Below, in pieces: positions 5,914 through 14,146 of a stretch of DNA of 37,035 bases (positions within the stretch are counted from its first letter, which is position 1; every line of letters starts with the position of its first letter). Under the pieces are notes generated by a model. It was not told the origin of the DNA, did no database searches, and saw only the letters and a program-made list of their open reading frames with translations. The stretch spans positions 1 through 37,035 of the forward strand of contig WRAZ01000020.1 of NCBI GenBank assembly GCA_009779925.1. The letters are read 5' to 3'. The stretch comes from Chitinivibrionia bacterium (lineage in GTDB: Bacteria; Fibrobacterota; Chitinivibrionia; Chitinivibrionales; Chitinivibrionaceae). The position numbers and the translations under genes are program-made.

Positions 5914-8715
5914 CTAACCGCTATTACGCAAAAGTGAAGCAATTCCGTTTATTGAAATGTGTATGCCTCTGCGAATGCGGTCGCTCGCCTCTTCGGGATT
6001 TCCGCATTTTGTTTGCTCGCGATAACGGCGCATCATCTCAATTTGCACGTAGTTAAGCGTGTCGATATACGGACTGCGGCTGTCTATAACTCTGCGAAGC
6101 AAACTGTTGCCTTCAAGTAAAGATTTTTGCTCGGTTATTGCAAGCAGATATTCGCACGAACGCTCGTATTCCGCTTTAATCATAGAGAATATTTTATTAC
6201 GCAACGCCTCGTCTTCGACCAATACGGAATAGCGCTCTGCAATATCCATATTAACTTTAGCCAAAATCATATCCATACAAGAAAGCATAGTAGAGAAGAC
6301 CGACCAATCTTTGTGCATTTTACGAAGAAGCGCCATACCTTCTTCTTTTCCGTGCTTCTGCAGGAATTTATCGATTGCCGTTCCAAAACCATACCAGCTT
6401 GTGAGCATTATGCGGCATTGCGACCACGAGAACGTCCAAGGAATAGCGCGCAAATTTTCGATACTGCGGCTTTTTGTTCTGGAAGCTGGGCGCGAGCCGA
6501 TATTAAGCGAAGCAATTTCCGAAATAACGGTTGATTGCCAGAAATAATCTTCAAATCCGGGCGTTTCGTAAACCAAGCCTCTGTAAGCCGCAAAAGACGA
6601 CTCCGAAAGGTCGTCAAATACTTTCAAGTATCCCTCTTCCGACGGCTCTGCAAGCGACGGAACAGCGGTTGCAGCCAAAGTCGCCGCTACAATAACTTCA
6701 AGATTTCGTCTGCCGACTTCGGGACTACCGTATTTCGCCGATATTACTTCGCCTTGTTCCGTCAAGCGGATATAGCCTTCCACAGCGCCTTTGGGCTGAG
6801 CGACAATCGCCTGATAGCTCGGACCGCCGCCGCGACCGACCGAACCGCCGCGACCGTGGAAGAAGCAAATCTTCACGCCGTGTTTCTTGAAAGTTTCAAC
6901 CAAACCGATTTCGGCGCGATAAAGTTCCCAACGAGACGTAAGGTAGCCGCCGTCTTTACAGCTGTCGGAATATCCGACCATAATTTCCTGAACATTATTA
7001 CGCGACTCAAGCAACTTGCGATATACAGGCAATGAAAGGAGTTTATCCATAATGCCCGCCGAATCGCGCAAATCCTGAATTGTTTCAAACAAAGGCACAA
7101 GATTTAAGTCGAGCGCGTTTTCGTATATGCGCAATATTCCGGCTTCTTTAAGCAATACCGCAAGCTCCAGAATGTCCGAAAGTTCGTTGGTCATAGATAT
7201 TATGGAAGTGCGAATACAGCCTTTTCCATAGCGCAAATGAGCCTTGCGAGCGGCATTAAATATTGCCAATTCCTTAGCGGTATCTTCGCTGTATTTAGCG
7301 TGTGCCGACACCAACGGGCGCGCTGACTCGAGTTCCTTAAGCAGGATTTTTATTTTCGCTTCTTCGTCCATTTTTTCATAATTTGTTCCCGGTGCGCAAA
7401 ACTCAAAAAGTTCCGCAATTACCGCGCCGTGAACCGCCGAGTTCTGACGAATATCAAGCGGTGCAAGCGTCCAACCGAACGCGCGAACAGCACGCAACAA
7501 ATCGCCCAATCTTCCTTGAGCCAACAGCTGAGAGCCGTGTCCTTTTAACGATTGCTCTATTATGACAAGGTCTGCCGTAAAGTCTTCGGGCGTAGCATAA
7601 GGAGCCGCGCCTACTTCATTGCCGGAAAGCAGTTTTTCCGAGACTACAAGCACGTCTCTTGTCGCTTCCAAACGCGCCTTTATACCCGCAAGAGCCAAAC
7701 GATACGGCTCGTCCGCGCGTTGCGCGTCTTTATCGGGCGACTGCTCGCCGAGTTTTGCCAATTCGGGCGTAATACCTTTAATTCTGTTGCTTGTAAGCGA
7801 AAGGTCTCTGTATAATTGCTTTACTTCAGAAATATAGAAGTTAAACGCCAATTTCACTTGATAATAAAGCGCGCTTTCCATAACTTCCGCGCTTACAAAC
7901 GGGTTGCCGTCGCGGTCGCCGCCTATCCAGCTTCCAATATGCAAGAACGGCGGCAAATCGGTTTCGCCGATTGCTTTTTCTACCGATTTATACAATTTCG
8001 GAACCGCTGTCAAGAATGTCGAGTCAAAGAATGACATAACGTTTTTCACTTCGTCCAAAACAGTAAGTTTTGAGCGGCGAAGTACGCGCGTTTGCCAAAG
8101 CGTAAGTATTTTCACGCCGAGTTCGGCTTCAATTTCGTCTTGTTCTTCTTTTGTAATATCTACCATTCCGTCGCGCTTTTCGAGCAACGCAGAAATAGCG
8201 TTAAGAATTTTCCACGTGGTTTGACGTTGCACTTCCGTCGGGTGCGCGGTCAAAATCGGAGCGATGTAGGCGTTGCGGAAGAAATCCTTCAATTTTTCGT
8301 CGCCAAAACCGTGTTCTTTGCAAAGCGCAATGCTCGCTTCCAAACTGCCTTCGCGCGCCGACGCACCCTTAACGTTTTGGTGTGCGCGCCAACGGCGTAT
8401 ATGATGGTGGTCTTCGGCGATATTCACCAAAGCCGAGTAATATCCGATTGCACTGGTGATTTTATTCACATCGACATCGGATAAATTTTTCAAAAGATTT
8501 TCCATTTCAGCACGAGCGGACTCGTTATTGCCGCGATAATAGCGCACGGCAAATTTATGCAGAGTCTCAACTCTTTCAAAAACCTGCGGTCCTTCCACAC
8601 TGCGAATTGCTTCCGCTAAAATTTTCCCAAGCAGGCGAATATCACTCTGCAATGCCTCGTTCGACTTTACCATATCGACCGCTGCGTTTCCGTCATTTTC
8701 GAGTAAATACAACAT
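5914..8715 (-). CDS. ppc: Phosphoenolpyruvate carboxylase
   Basis: A 933-residue cytoplasmic enzyme that carboxylates phosphoenolpyruvate to oxaloacetate and so refills the citric acid cycle. All signatures are present: TAHPTEVQRQT near residues 156-166 with the catalytic histidine, GSWIGGDRDGNPF, the VGYSDSCKDGGY block, the FHGRGGSVGRGGGP loop, and SRPASRTKS before the C-terminal quarter. The length is slightly above the E. coli enzyme. ATG start behind AAGGGGAGGTGCACT. It lies 72 bases after csrA with no clear terminator between, so partial read-through from fliW-csrA is possible; lldP follows 11 bases downstream. Confidence 0.97.
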   Translation of the reverse strand: MLYLLENDGNAAVDMVKSNEALQSDIRLLGKILAEAIRSVEGPQVFERVETLHKFAVRYYRGNNESARAEMENLLKNLSDVDVNKITSAIGYYSALVNIAEDHHHIRRWRAHQNVKGASAREGSLEASIALCKEHGFGDEKLKDFFRNAYIAPILTAHPTEVQRQTTWKILNAISALLEKRDGMVDITKEEQDEIEAELGVKILTLWQTRVLRRSKLTVLDEVKNVMSFFDSTFLTAVPKLYKSVEKAIGETDLPPFLHIGSWIGGDRDGNPFVSAEVMESALYYQVKLAFNFYISEVKQLYRDLSLTSNRIKGITPELAKLGEQSPDKDAQRADEPYRLALAGIKARLEATRDVLVVSEKLLSGNEVGAAPYATPEDFTADLVIIEQSLKGHGSQLLAQGRLGDLLRAVRAFGWTLAPLDIRQNSAVHGAVIAELFEFCAPGTNYEKMDEEAKIKILLKELESARPLVSAHAKYSEDTAKELAIFNAARKAHLRYGKGCIRTSIISMTNELSDILELAVLLKEAGILRIYENALDLNLVPLFETIQDLRDSAGIMDKLLSLPVYRKLLESRNNVQEIMVGYSDSCKDGGYLTSRWELYRAEIGLVETFKKHGVKICFFHGRGGSVGRGGGPSYQAIVAQPKGAVEGYIRLTEQGEVISAKYGSPEVGRRNLEVIVAATLAATAVPSLAEPSEEGYLKVFDDLSESSFAAYRGLVYETPGFEDYFWQSTVISEIASLNIGSRPASRTKSRSIENLRAIPWTFSWSQCRIMLTSWYGFGTAIDKFLQKHGKEEGMALLRKMHKDWSVFSTMLSCMDMILAKVNMDIAERYSVLVEDEALRNKIFSMIKAEYERSCEYLLAITEQKSLLEGNSLLRRVIDSRSPYIDTLNYVQIEMMRRYREQTKCGNPEEASDRIRRGIHISINGIASLLRNSG

Positions 8716-8787
8716 AGTGCACCTCCCCTTCCTTTGATTATGTTATGTTAACAATTTCTAATTTTTGATTTTACTTTCCAGTTCGAC

Positions 8788-9060
8788 CTATTTGAACAAA
8801 TTTTTCAACGGCTGTTGTGAAGCAGTCGTCGGATTTGCCTTTATAAGTCCTGCAAATTTTCCGAAATCCACATTATCGTTTGTCGCGGCAGTCAAGTTTT
8901 CCGATTTAATTTTCAGATAAACTTCCTCGCGGTTTACACTTATATTTCGCGGCGCTTCCACTCCAACCTTGCAGTTGTTTCCGTCAATCGACACAATCTT
9001 TATCGATATATTATCGCCGATACGGATACTTTCGCCTTCTTTTCTTGTCAATACGAGCAT
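8788..9060 (-). CDS. csrA: Carbon storage regulator CsrA, with C-terminal extension
   Basis: A 90-residue RNA-binding translational regulator. Residues 1-55 are the CsrA core: [16 protein letters not shown], then [17 protein letters not shown]. CsrA acts as a dimer that binds GGA in hairpin loops, typically over the ribosome-binding site. About 30 residues follow the core, longer than the 61-residue E. coli protein. In Bacillus the C-terminal part of CsrA is where FliW binds, so the tail may serve that here (inference). It starts 3 bases after the fliW stop codon, with GAGG of its ribosome-binding site inside fliW, so the two are coupled. A likely target is the flagellin leader at 29435-29500. 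Confidence 0.96.
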   Translation of the reverse strand: MLVLTRKEGESIRIGDNISIKIVSIDGNNCKVGVEAPRNISVNREEVYLKIKSENLTAATNDNVDFGKFAGLIKANPTTASQQPLKNLFK

Positions 9061-9063
9061 TGC

Positions 9064-9477
9064 CTACCTCACAACCGGTTCGCGTGTTGAGTAGGGAGAG
9101 TTATCCAAGATAACCTGTTTGCCGACTTTCTCCTTTGTATTGATTACAATCGGAGCCATAAGGTTCATTGTAGAATCGCTCGGATTTTCCGCCACAGTCA
9201 CAAACACATACATCAACACGTCTTCCGTGTCGCATAAATTAAGACCTTCAACCTGTGCTTTTGAAATGTTCGGCGCGTATTCCGGATATACCACCATCGG
9301 GTTCAGCATAGCAAAACGCAATTTCTCGCCGTCAACTGCAACAAGCCACTCGAAAGGGGCATAGTTTTCGTTCCTGACAATCACAAATTTCTTATTGCTT
9401 TCAAACCCCGGAACGCCGTCTGCGAATGTTATGACATCGTCCGCCGAATAAACTAAATTTTCATAAATCTTTTCCAA
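9064..9477 (-). CDS. fliW: Flagellar assembly factor FliW
   Basis: A 137-residue FliW protein, recognised by FADGVPGFESNKKFVIV near residues 18-35, FEWLVAVDGEKLRFAMLNP, and the C-terminal MNLMAPIVINTKEKVGKQVIL. FliW binds newly made flagellin; when flagellin is secreted, FliW is freed and sequesters CsrA, which lifts repression of flagellin translation. Its pairing with csrA in one operon, and the flagellin gene 20 kb away with CsrA-like sites, fits this circuit. ATG start behind TAGGAGATACCGGAA. The upstream 150 bases contain an AT-rich promoter-like stretch near 9525-9545 and the hairpin at the end of the hic operon. Confidence 0.96.
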   Translation of the reverse strand: MEKIYENLVYSADDVITFADGVPGFESNKKFVIVRNENYAPFEWLVAVDGEKLRFAMLNPMVVYPEYAPNISKAQVEGLNLCDTEDVLMYVFVTVAENPSDSTMNLMAPIVINTKEKVGKQVILDNSPYSTREPVVR

Positions 9478-9588
9478 TTTCCGGTATCTCCTAAAAATTT
9501 TCCGCGCAAAAATACCTTTTGCCGTAAATAAAATGTATTATTTTTGAGATTTTGTATAATTTTTCACCATTTTCGTGATAAAAATCAC

Positions 9589-9617
9589 AAGAGACGCCGC
9601 AAAAAGCAACGTCTCTT
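9589..9617 (-). terminator. Hairpin after hicB, possible terminator
   Basis: On the minus strand AAGAGACGTTGC and GCGGCGTCTCTT can form a 12-bp stem with two G-U pairs around a loop of five T. It begins 18 bases after the hicB stop. The following GTGATTTTTATC is a weak T tract and can itself fold, so termination is likely but not certain. Confidence 0.5.
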
Positions 9618-9635
9618 AGTGTGTTATTCGCATTT

Positions 9636-9911
9636 TTAAGCAAACGCTAAATCACTTGCATAACAAACGCTGTTTTTTGGAAGTAATTTTTCCGTGTCGG
9701 GAAAAACAGCTATCGGCACCCCGCGCTTGTATCTCGACGCGGGAATTTTATGCCCGTCTTCAATTTCGGTGGTCAATACTGCGTCTAAAGCGTCTCGCGC
9801 CATAGCAATCGCTTCTTCATAAGTTTCTCCGTATGTCAGAACGTTTGGCATATCGGGAAACTGAGCGATATACATCCCGTCTTCCTCTGTTATATTACAA
9901 TTGTAGAACAT
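9636..9911 (-). CDS. hicB: HicB family antitoxin
   Basis: A 91-residue antitoxin of the HicB/UPF0150 type. The partial RNase H-like fold is visible as MFYNCNITEEDGMYIAQFPD, then TYGETYEEAIAMARDALDAVL, ending with a short tail containing KLLPKNSVCYASDLAFA. HicB neutralises HicA and usually represses its own operon; I do not see a clear separate DNA-binding domain in this short form. The frame is open further upstream, but the ATG at 9911 is chosen because AGGAG lies eight bases before it and the family similarity starts there. It follows hicA by 16 bases. Confidence 0.9.
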   Translation of the reverse strand: MFYNCNITEEDGMYIAQFPDMPNVLTYGETYEEAIAMARDALDAVLTTEIEDGHKIPASRYKRGVPIAVFPDTEKLLPKNSVCYASDLAFA

Positions 9912-9927
9912 ATCCAAACTCCTTTCC

Positions 9928-10125
9928 TCATTTTCTTCTCGAAATTCCCGCTTCTTTAAGGATTCTGTTAGCGAAAACACCCAAATCCTTGTTTCCTCCG
10001 TGAAGCGGAACGGGAATACTGCGAAATCCGTTTTTGGTGAATATGTGATGCGAACCCTTAACACCTCTGCATTCCCAACCGTTTTCTTTAAGTATCGCCA
10101 TCACATCTTTCGCGGTTAATCCCAC
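9928..10125 (-). CDS. hicA: HicA family toxin (mRNA interferase)
   Basis: A 65-residue HicA toxin with a small double-stranded RNA-binding-like fold. The signature GSHHIFTKNGFRSIPVPLHGG at residues 24-44 includes the catalytic histidine, and the C-terminal helix holds LGVFANRILKEAGI. HicA proteins cut mRNA and stop growth when HicB is lost. The start is GTG at 10125 behind GTGAGAGAAAA. Toxin first, antitoxin second is the usual order for this family. A promoter-like motif is at 10174-10193. Confidence 0.92.
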   Translation of the reverse strand: MGLTAKDVMAILKENGWECRGVKGSHHIFTKNGFRSIPVPLHGGNKDLGVFANRILKEAGISRRK

Positions 10126-10173
10126 TTTTCTCTCACTCTCTGCTCATTATTAGGCTAAATTCATTCTGATTTT

Positions 10174-10193
10174 GGTAAAATAATATTTGGCGC
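10174..10193 (-). promoter_or_regulatory. Promoter-like AT motif upstream of hicA
   Basis: Minus strand reads GCGCCAAATATTATTTTACC, ending 48 bases before the hicA start codon. It belongs to the recurring motif class of this window. Confidence 0.5.
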
Positions 10194-10204
10194 GGACAAT
10201 AAAC

Positions 10205-10260
10205 AGAAAAACAAAAAATTCCTGCAATTCTTGAAAAATATCTAAAGTTGCAGGAATTTT
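10205..10260 (-). terminator. Rho-independent terminator of mgtE
   Basis: A perfect 13-bp inverted repeat (10215-10227 and 10248-10260; core TTCCTGCAA / TTGCAGGAA) with a 20-base loop. On the minus strand it runs into TTTTTTGTTTTTC. It begins 27 bases after the mgtE stop codon. Confidence 0.85.
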
Positions 10261-10287
10261 ATTTGCCAACAAACAGCAAGCGTTTTC

Positions 10288-11652
10288 CTACAACATATTC
10301 CCCAGAAAAATACTTACGCTTACAAAATAAATAAGAAGCGCCAAAAAGTCTTTTAAGGTTGTTATTATCGGCGCCGAGCCCGCTGCTTGGTCTATGTTTA
10401 GGCGAATTAGGATGTAAGGAATTAAAAATCCGAGCATGCTTGCCGTGGTCATAGTTATTGCCATTGCAAGTCCGACGGCAACTCCAAGCATAGGCATTCC
10501 AAGCCAAAACGTCGCAATAGCTCCCGATATTAAGCCTACCAACACGCCAATACTAAACCCAACGCCGATTTCTTTTAAAAACGGCTTTACGAATTTCTTT
10601 ATTTTGATGTGCTTCAATACGACCGCCCTCGCAAAAACCGCGGACGATTGCGTGCCTATGTTTCCGCCCATTCCCATAATTACGGGTATGAATATCGCAA
10701 CCGCCGTTACCTTGGCGAGAACTTCTTCGTACACGTCGATAATAATTCCCGAAAGCATGCCGAGCCCGAGCGTTGCAAGTAAAAACGGCAGGCGCACTTT
10801 CCATATATCCCATAAATTTCCGAAAATTAAAACTTCGCTTCTGCCTTGTTCGTTGCTTGTGATATCCGCAAGTCCCGCTTGGTCGTAGATGTCCTCGGTG
10901 GTCTCTTCTTCCAATACGTTCATTGCGTCGTCAATCGTTACTATGCCGAGCATTTTATTGTTTTCATCCACAACGGGAAGCGACAAAAAGTCCATTGTCT
11001 GCAAAAGTCGGGCAGCCTCTTCTTGGTCGGTATCGGCGCTCACTCTTATTGGCTTCTGAAGCATTATACTTTCTATTTTAGCGTTGCCGTCTGTTGTCAA
11101 AAGCTCTTTCAGCGAAAGAACACCCAGTAATTTTCCGTCGGCGTCTTTTACATATAATGTATATATTGTTTCTTGATTTAAGGCTTGTTCGCGCACGGAA
11201 GCAATTGCCTGCTCAACCGTTATGTCGCTTTCTAAAGAAATATATTTTGTAGTCATTATACGACCTGCTGTTTCAGGCTTATAACTCATCAAAATATTGG
11301 TATCGGCTTGCTCGGCAGGCGGAAGAGAGCTTATTATTTTATCTCTCATACCTTCAAACAAGCCCTCTAATAACCGAACGCGGTCGTCGGGAGCAAGTTC
11401 GCTTACAAATTCTATAATTTTTTCTTCCGGAAAAGAACGCAGTAAGTTTTGCTGTTCGTCCGTATCTAATTCTTTAAATACAAACAAGGCGCTGTTTTTT
11501 TCCAGCAGGTCGAATACAATAATCTGTTTTTCAGGCAACAAATCGTGAAACGCGTGCAGAATTTCCATATTTTCTGCGGCGTCAAGCACAATTTTCAAGT
11601 TCTCAGTATCGTTTTCTTTAACTAATTCCGTAATGTCTTTTCTGCTTAGCAT
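10288..11652 (-). CDS. mgtE: Magnesium transporter MgtE
   Basis: A 454-residue Mg2+ channel/transporter. The N-terminal superhelical domain covers about residues 1-130, followed by two CBS domains to about 255 that sense cytosolic Mg2+ and gate the pore. The C-terminal transmembrane domain has the conserved GMGGNIGTQSSA stretch, which belongs to the MgtE pore, and five or so hydrophobic segments. The start at 11652 is chosen over upstream in-frame codons because TAGGAGACT lies nine bases before it and the family begins with a short MLSRKDI-like helix. A promoter-like motif is at 11707-11725, and a strong terminator follows. Confidence 0.95.
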   Translation of the reverse strand: MLSRKDITELVKENDTENLKIVLDAAENMEILHAFHDLLPEKQIIVFDLLEKNSALFVFKELDTDEQQNLLRSFPEEKIIEFVSELAPDDRVRLLEGLFEGMRDKIISSLPPAEQADTNILMSYKPETAGRIMTTKYISLESDITVEQAIASVREQALNQETIYTLYVKDADGKLLGVLSLKELLTTDGNAKIESIMLQKPIRVSADTDQEEAARLLQTMDFLSLPVVDENNKMLGIVTIDDAMNVLEEETTEDIYDQAGLADITSNEQGRSEVLIFGNLWDIWKVRLPFLLATLGLGMLSGIIIDVYEEVLAKVTAVAIFIPVIMGMGGNIGTQSSAVFARAVVLKHIKIKKFVKPFLKEIGVGFSIGVLVGLISGAIATFWLGMPMLGVAVGLAMAITMTTASMLGFLIPYILIRLNIDQAAGSAPIITTLKDFLALLIYFVSVSIFLGNML

Positions 11653-11706
11653 AATAAAGTCTCCTACAATCTTGTGATTATTTTGCAATTGTCGGGTAAT
11701 AAGCAA

Positions 11707-11725
11707 GCCAAAATAATTTATGCCC
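11707..11725 (-). promoter_or_regulatory. Promoter-like AT motif upstream of mgtE
   Basis: Minus strand reads GGGCATAAATTATTTTGGC, ending 54 bases before the mgtE start. It is nearly the same as the site upstream of hslO (28323-28343). Confidence 0.45.
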
Positions 11726-11827
11726 GAATAAACTTGCGCGCAGAATTTATTTTTAACGCAGATTTTACGTATTTTTGGGTATTTTGCAACAAATCACTGT
11801 AGTTTTTGATGATTGGTGATGTTTTTT

Positions 11828-12240
11828 TTACGGATCAATCTTTACCAGCTTTCCCGTCTCAAAGTCGAGTTTGCGATAATAGCAGTTTCGTGCTTCGCCT
11901 TTTTGGTTTTTTGTGTGGCATATATTTTCTTTTTTGGGACGAACTTTATAAACGAACGAATTTTGTTCGCAATTTACAAAAATATCCGTTAATTCAAATT
12001 CTGCGCCCGATGTCGCGCCTTTCACCAAATTTCATTTCGCGAAGTGCTGAAGAATGTCGCGATTTTTGTTTTTATCGACAAATCCAGCGCCTCTTTATTT
12101 ACGTACGCGATTAAAATAACCTCGTTTGTGTCGGCGTTTTGCACGGCTACGGGGATTACTCCCATATTTTTTGCGCCGATTTGCGAAAGCTTATCAAAAT
12201 CAAGGCGTAATTCAAGCGTTTCTTCCAAATCAGCGTTCAT
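11828..12240 (-). pseudogene. hisI: Phosphoribosyl-AMP cyclohydrolase, split by a one-base frameshift
   Basis: Histidine biosynthesis, third step. The first part (12240 down to 12022, 72 residues) has GVIPVAVQNADTNEVILIAY and ATFFSTSRNEIW, then a TGA. The second part continues in another frame with VKGATSG, the VNCEQNSF strand and ICHT...NCYYRK, which carry the expected metal-binding cysteines. Joined, the two give a complete HisI. Adding one G at about 12025, so that TGGTGAAAGG reads TGGGTGAAAGG, restores the frame exactly where the family has W-x-KG-x-TSG. This could be a sequencing or assembly error in a short G run, a real recent mutation, or recoding; the first is simplest. The ATG overlaps the stop of the preceding gene (TAATG). 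No other his gene is in the window. Confidence 0.85.
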
Positions 12241-12965
12241 TAAAGCCCTCTCGTGCGAACATTAGTTATATCTCGCTCAATCTGTCCCATTAAGTCGGTC
12301 GAGGCGAGAGAAAGCACATACTCAAAACGCTTGTCCGCGGCGTTAATCGCTATGGAAAAGCGCACTTCCGTTCGCGGAAATCGCCATTGCGCAAAAGATT
12401 GAGTTTGTATTGCTCTGTAAAATTCCGACGGATTATAGCGCAAATTCCACCTCTCTTGCGCAAGGTAATTATCGAGCGCTACAAAAGTGTATCGAGGGTC
12501 AAGCGTGCGAAAAACAGGCTGTCTTCTTCCGTATCTTTCAGTCAAAAGAGTGTAAATGTCGGCGACAAAATTAAGCGTGTTAGTACGAATATAGTTAAAA
12601 TATCGCTCAACGGAAATAAACACGTTAAAATTAAAGTCAAATCTTGTAAATCGGCTGAAATCAAAATCAACAACCGCCTGAAAAAATTGGTCGTCGAAAA
12701 AATACAGCGTTGTTCTTGCGGGATAACCTGCGACAGTGTCTCTGAGAATTTGGTAGCGCGCAATATTTAATTCCGCAGGAAAAGAAGCCGTTCGCGGACG
12801 AGCTGTAAGCTGAGTAAGCGGCACTTCTTGTAAAATCGCCTGCGCCTCGGCGACCGAACTTCCCCACGCTATTCCGCGATAGCCGTCAGGGTTCAGCTCT
12901 CTTTGAGAAAAGCACAACGAGCAAAACAAAAATACTACTAAAAGTGTTTTAATCGCTTTACTCAT
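12240..12965 (-). CDS. Exported protein of unknown function
   Basis: A 241-residue protein that I cannot assign to a named family. Residues 1-20 form a Sec signal peptide (KTLLVVFLFCSLCFSQ) with likely cleavage before Q21; the cysteines do not form a canonical lipobox. The mature start, LNPDGYRGIAWGSSVAEAQAIL, resembles the opening of many periplasmic proteins where a short helix follows a GIAWG-type strand. The rest is rich in aromatic residues and arginine, probably mostly beta. ATG start at 12965, 42 bases after the stop of the lipoprotein gene and overlapping hisI by one base. The three minus-strand genes may share a transcript. Confidence 0.7.
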   Translation of the reverse strand: MSKAIKTLLVVFLFCSLCFSQRELNPDGYRGIAWGSSVAEAQAILQEVPLTQLTARPRTASFPAELNIARYQILRDTVAGYPARTTLYFFDDQFFQAVVDFDFSRFTRFDFNFNVFISVERYFNYIRTNTLNFVADIYTLLTERYGRRQPVFRTLDPRYTFVALDNYLAQERWNLRYNPSEFYRAIQTQSFAQWRFPRTEVRFSIAINAADKRFEYVLSLASTDLMGQIERDITNVRTRGL

Positions 12966-13007
12966 TGCGCAGTTTTCCTTAACCTTAATTTATACCATTC
13001 AAGGCTC

Positions 13008-14084
13008 TTATTGCAAAAATTTAGTGCCAACAACAAGCGGAGCGTTTTCATCGCCAAGTCTTGCCTGAAACTCTACTCTTGCAATGTTGTTTCTTGCTAT
13101 ATTGCCTCTGAAATTCAATCTTCCCGCAACTGTGTGGCGCTGTTGAATTGCTCTTCTTTCAAAAGTAATGCTTGTTGCAGGAATTTCGGTTCCGTCCGCA
13201 AGAACAATCTTAAACATTCCCGCTTGAGGTATTATGTTGGCAAATGACGCATTGTGAAGTTCGACTGCTAAAACAGTTTCGCCTCTGACGGTGCTTACCG
13301 ACTGAACAGCCATTATAACGCCGTCGGAATTTATCTGTCTGAAAAGCGCGGTGTCGGGATAATCGGTTATCGCCGCTTCAAAAGCAGTCAAAAACTGTAC
13401 CAATTCGCGACGGGTTTCACCGAGTATTCTTCTTGCTTCTTCGTTTTCGGGAGCAAAATGCTGAACCACTCTTGCATAATATTCGGCACGAATAAAGTCA
13501 AGCGGCTGTCTTGAACGTTGCGCTTCGGCAATAAAATTTTGAGCGGTCAAAATTTGTATTTGCGCAAACTCGTTCTTCATATCGGCTATAACCACATCGA
13601 CAAATCTCGAGTTTGCCGCGACTGTTCTTGCCGCTTCCAACTCGGTTATGGCGCGAGTTATTACGCCGTCTTGGTCATAATGATGGCGCGCAATCGACAC
13701 CAGAAATCTCGCATAAGCGTCTCGGACTTCATTGCTAACACCGTCCATTTTAAGGGCGGTTTCTATATCGTCGCGAATGATTTTAACTGCAGGAGCGTGC
13801 GGAGATTGCGTCTCGTTAAAAATGAATTCCGCTCTAACAATCGCCGACATAAGATAATTGTTCAAGAGTTTCGGAGTAATTCTGCCTTTTTCATTCGCGG
13901 CATAAAACGCTTCTCTGAACCTTACGTATGCTTCTCTCTGTCTGACAAGACGAGTAGTCGAATTTTCGGGCGCACGCATAGCTTCTCTCCAAGCCGCTTC
14001 ACCTCTCGCTTCGGGACCACTCGCACAACCAAATAAAACCATCGTAATTGCAATCATCAAAGCAACTAAAACAAATTTTTTCAT
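13008..14084 (-). CDS. Lipoprotein with helical repeat region, function unknown
   Basis: A 358-residue predicted lipoprotein. The signal peptide MKKFVLVALMIAITMVLFGC ends in a lipobox (LFGC) at Cys20. Residues 30-250 are helical and alanine/arginine rich, in the style of TPR-like repeats, and the last 100 residues look like a beta domain with FKIVLADGTEIPATSITFERR. I do not recognise the family; the build suggests an outer-membrane or periplasmic scaffold. The start at 14084 is preferred over an in-frame ATG six codons upstream because AAAGGTGG lies before it and the signal peptide begins there. It is divergent from cca, with 62 bases between. Confidence 0.75.
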   Translation of the reverse strand: MKKFVLVALMIAITMVLFGCASGPEARGEAAWREAMRAPENSTTRLVRQREAYVRFREAFYAANEKGRITPKLLNNYLMSAIVRAEFIFNETQSPHAPAVKIIRDDIETALKMDGVSNEVRDAYARFLVSIARHHYDQDGVITRAITELEAARTVAANSRFVDVVIADMKNEFAQIQILTAQNFIAEAQRSRQPLDFIRAEYYARVVQHFAPENEEARRILGETRRELVQFLTAFEAAITDYPDTALFRQINSDGVIMAVQSVSTVRGETVLAVELHNASFANIIPQAGMFKIVLADGTEIPATSITFERRAIQQRHTVAGRLNFRGNIARNNIARVEFQARLGDENAPLVVGTKFLQ

Positions 14085-14146
14085 ACAAAAACCACCTTTC
14101 ACCTTTCGGCAAGAATTATTTTTCTAAAAATTAACAAGGATAAAAT

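Noticed and set aside
5436-6056. 206-residue plus-strand open frame antisense to lldP and ppc
   Set aside because: Both opposite-strand genes are well-conserved enzymes; the open frame is a by-product of their codon use. The same applies to the long antisense frames at 16966-17505, 17989-18630 and 22141-22848.
11828-12028. Second half of hisI as an independent small gene
   Set aside because: It lacks a ribosome-binding site and continues the HisI family alignment exactly where the first half stops; a single frameshift explains both parts.
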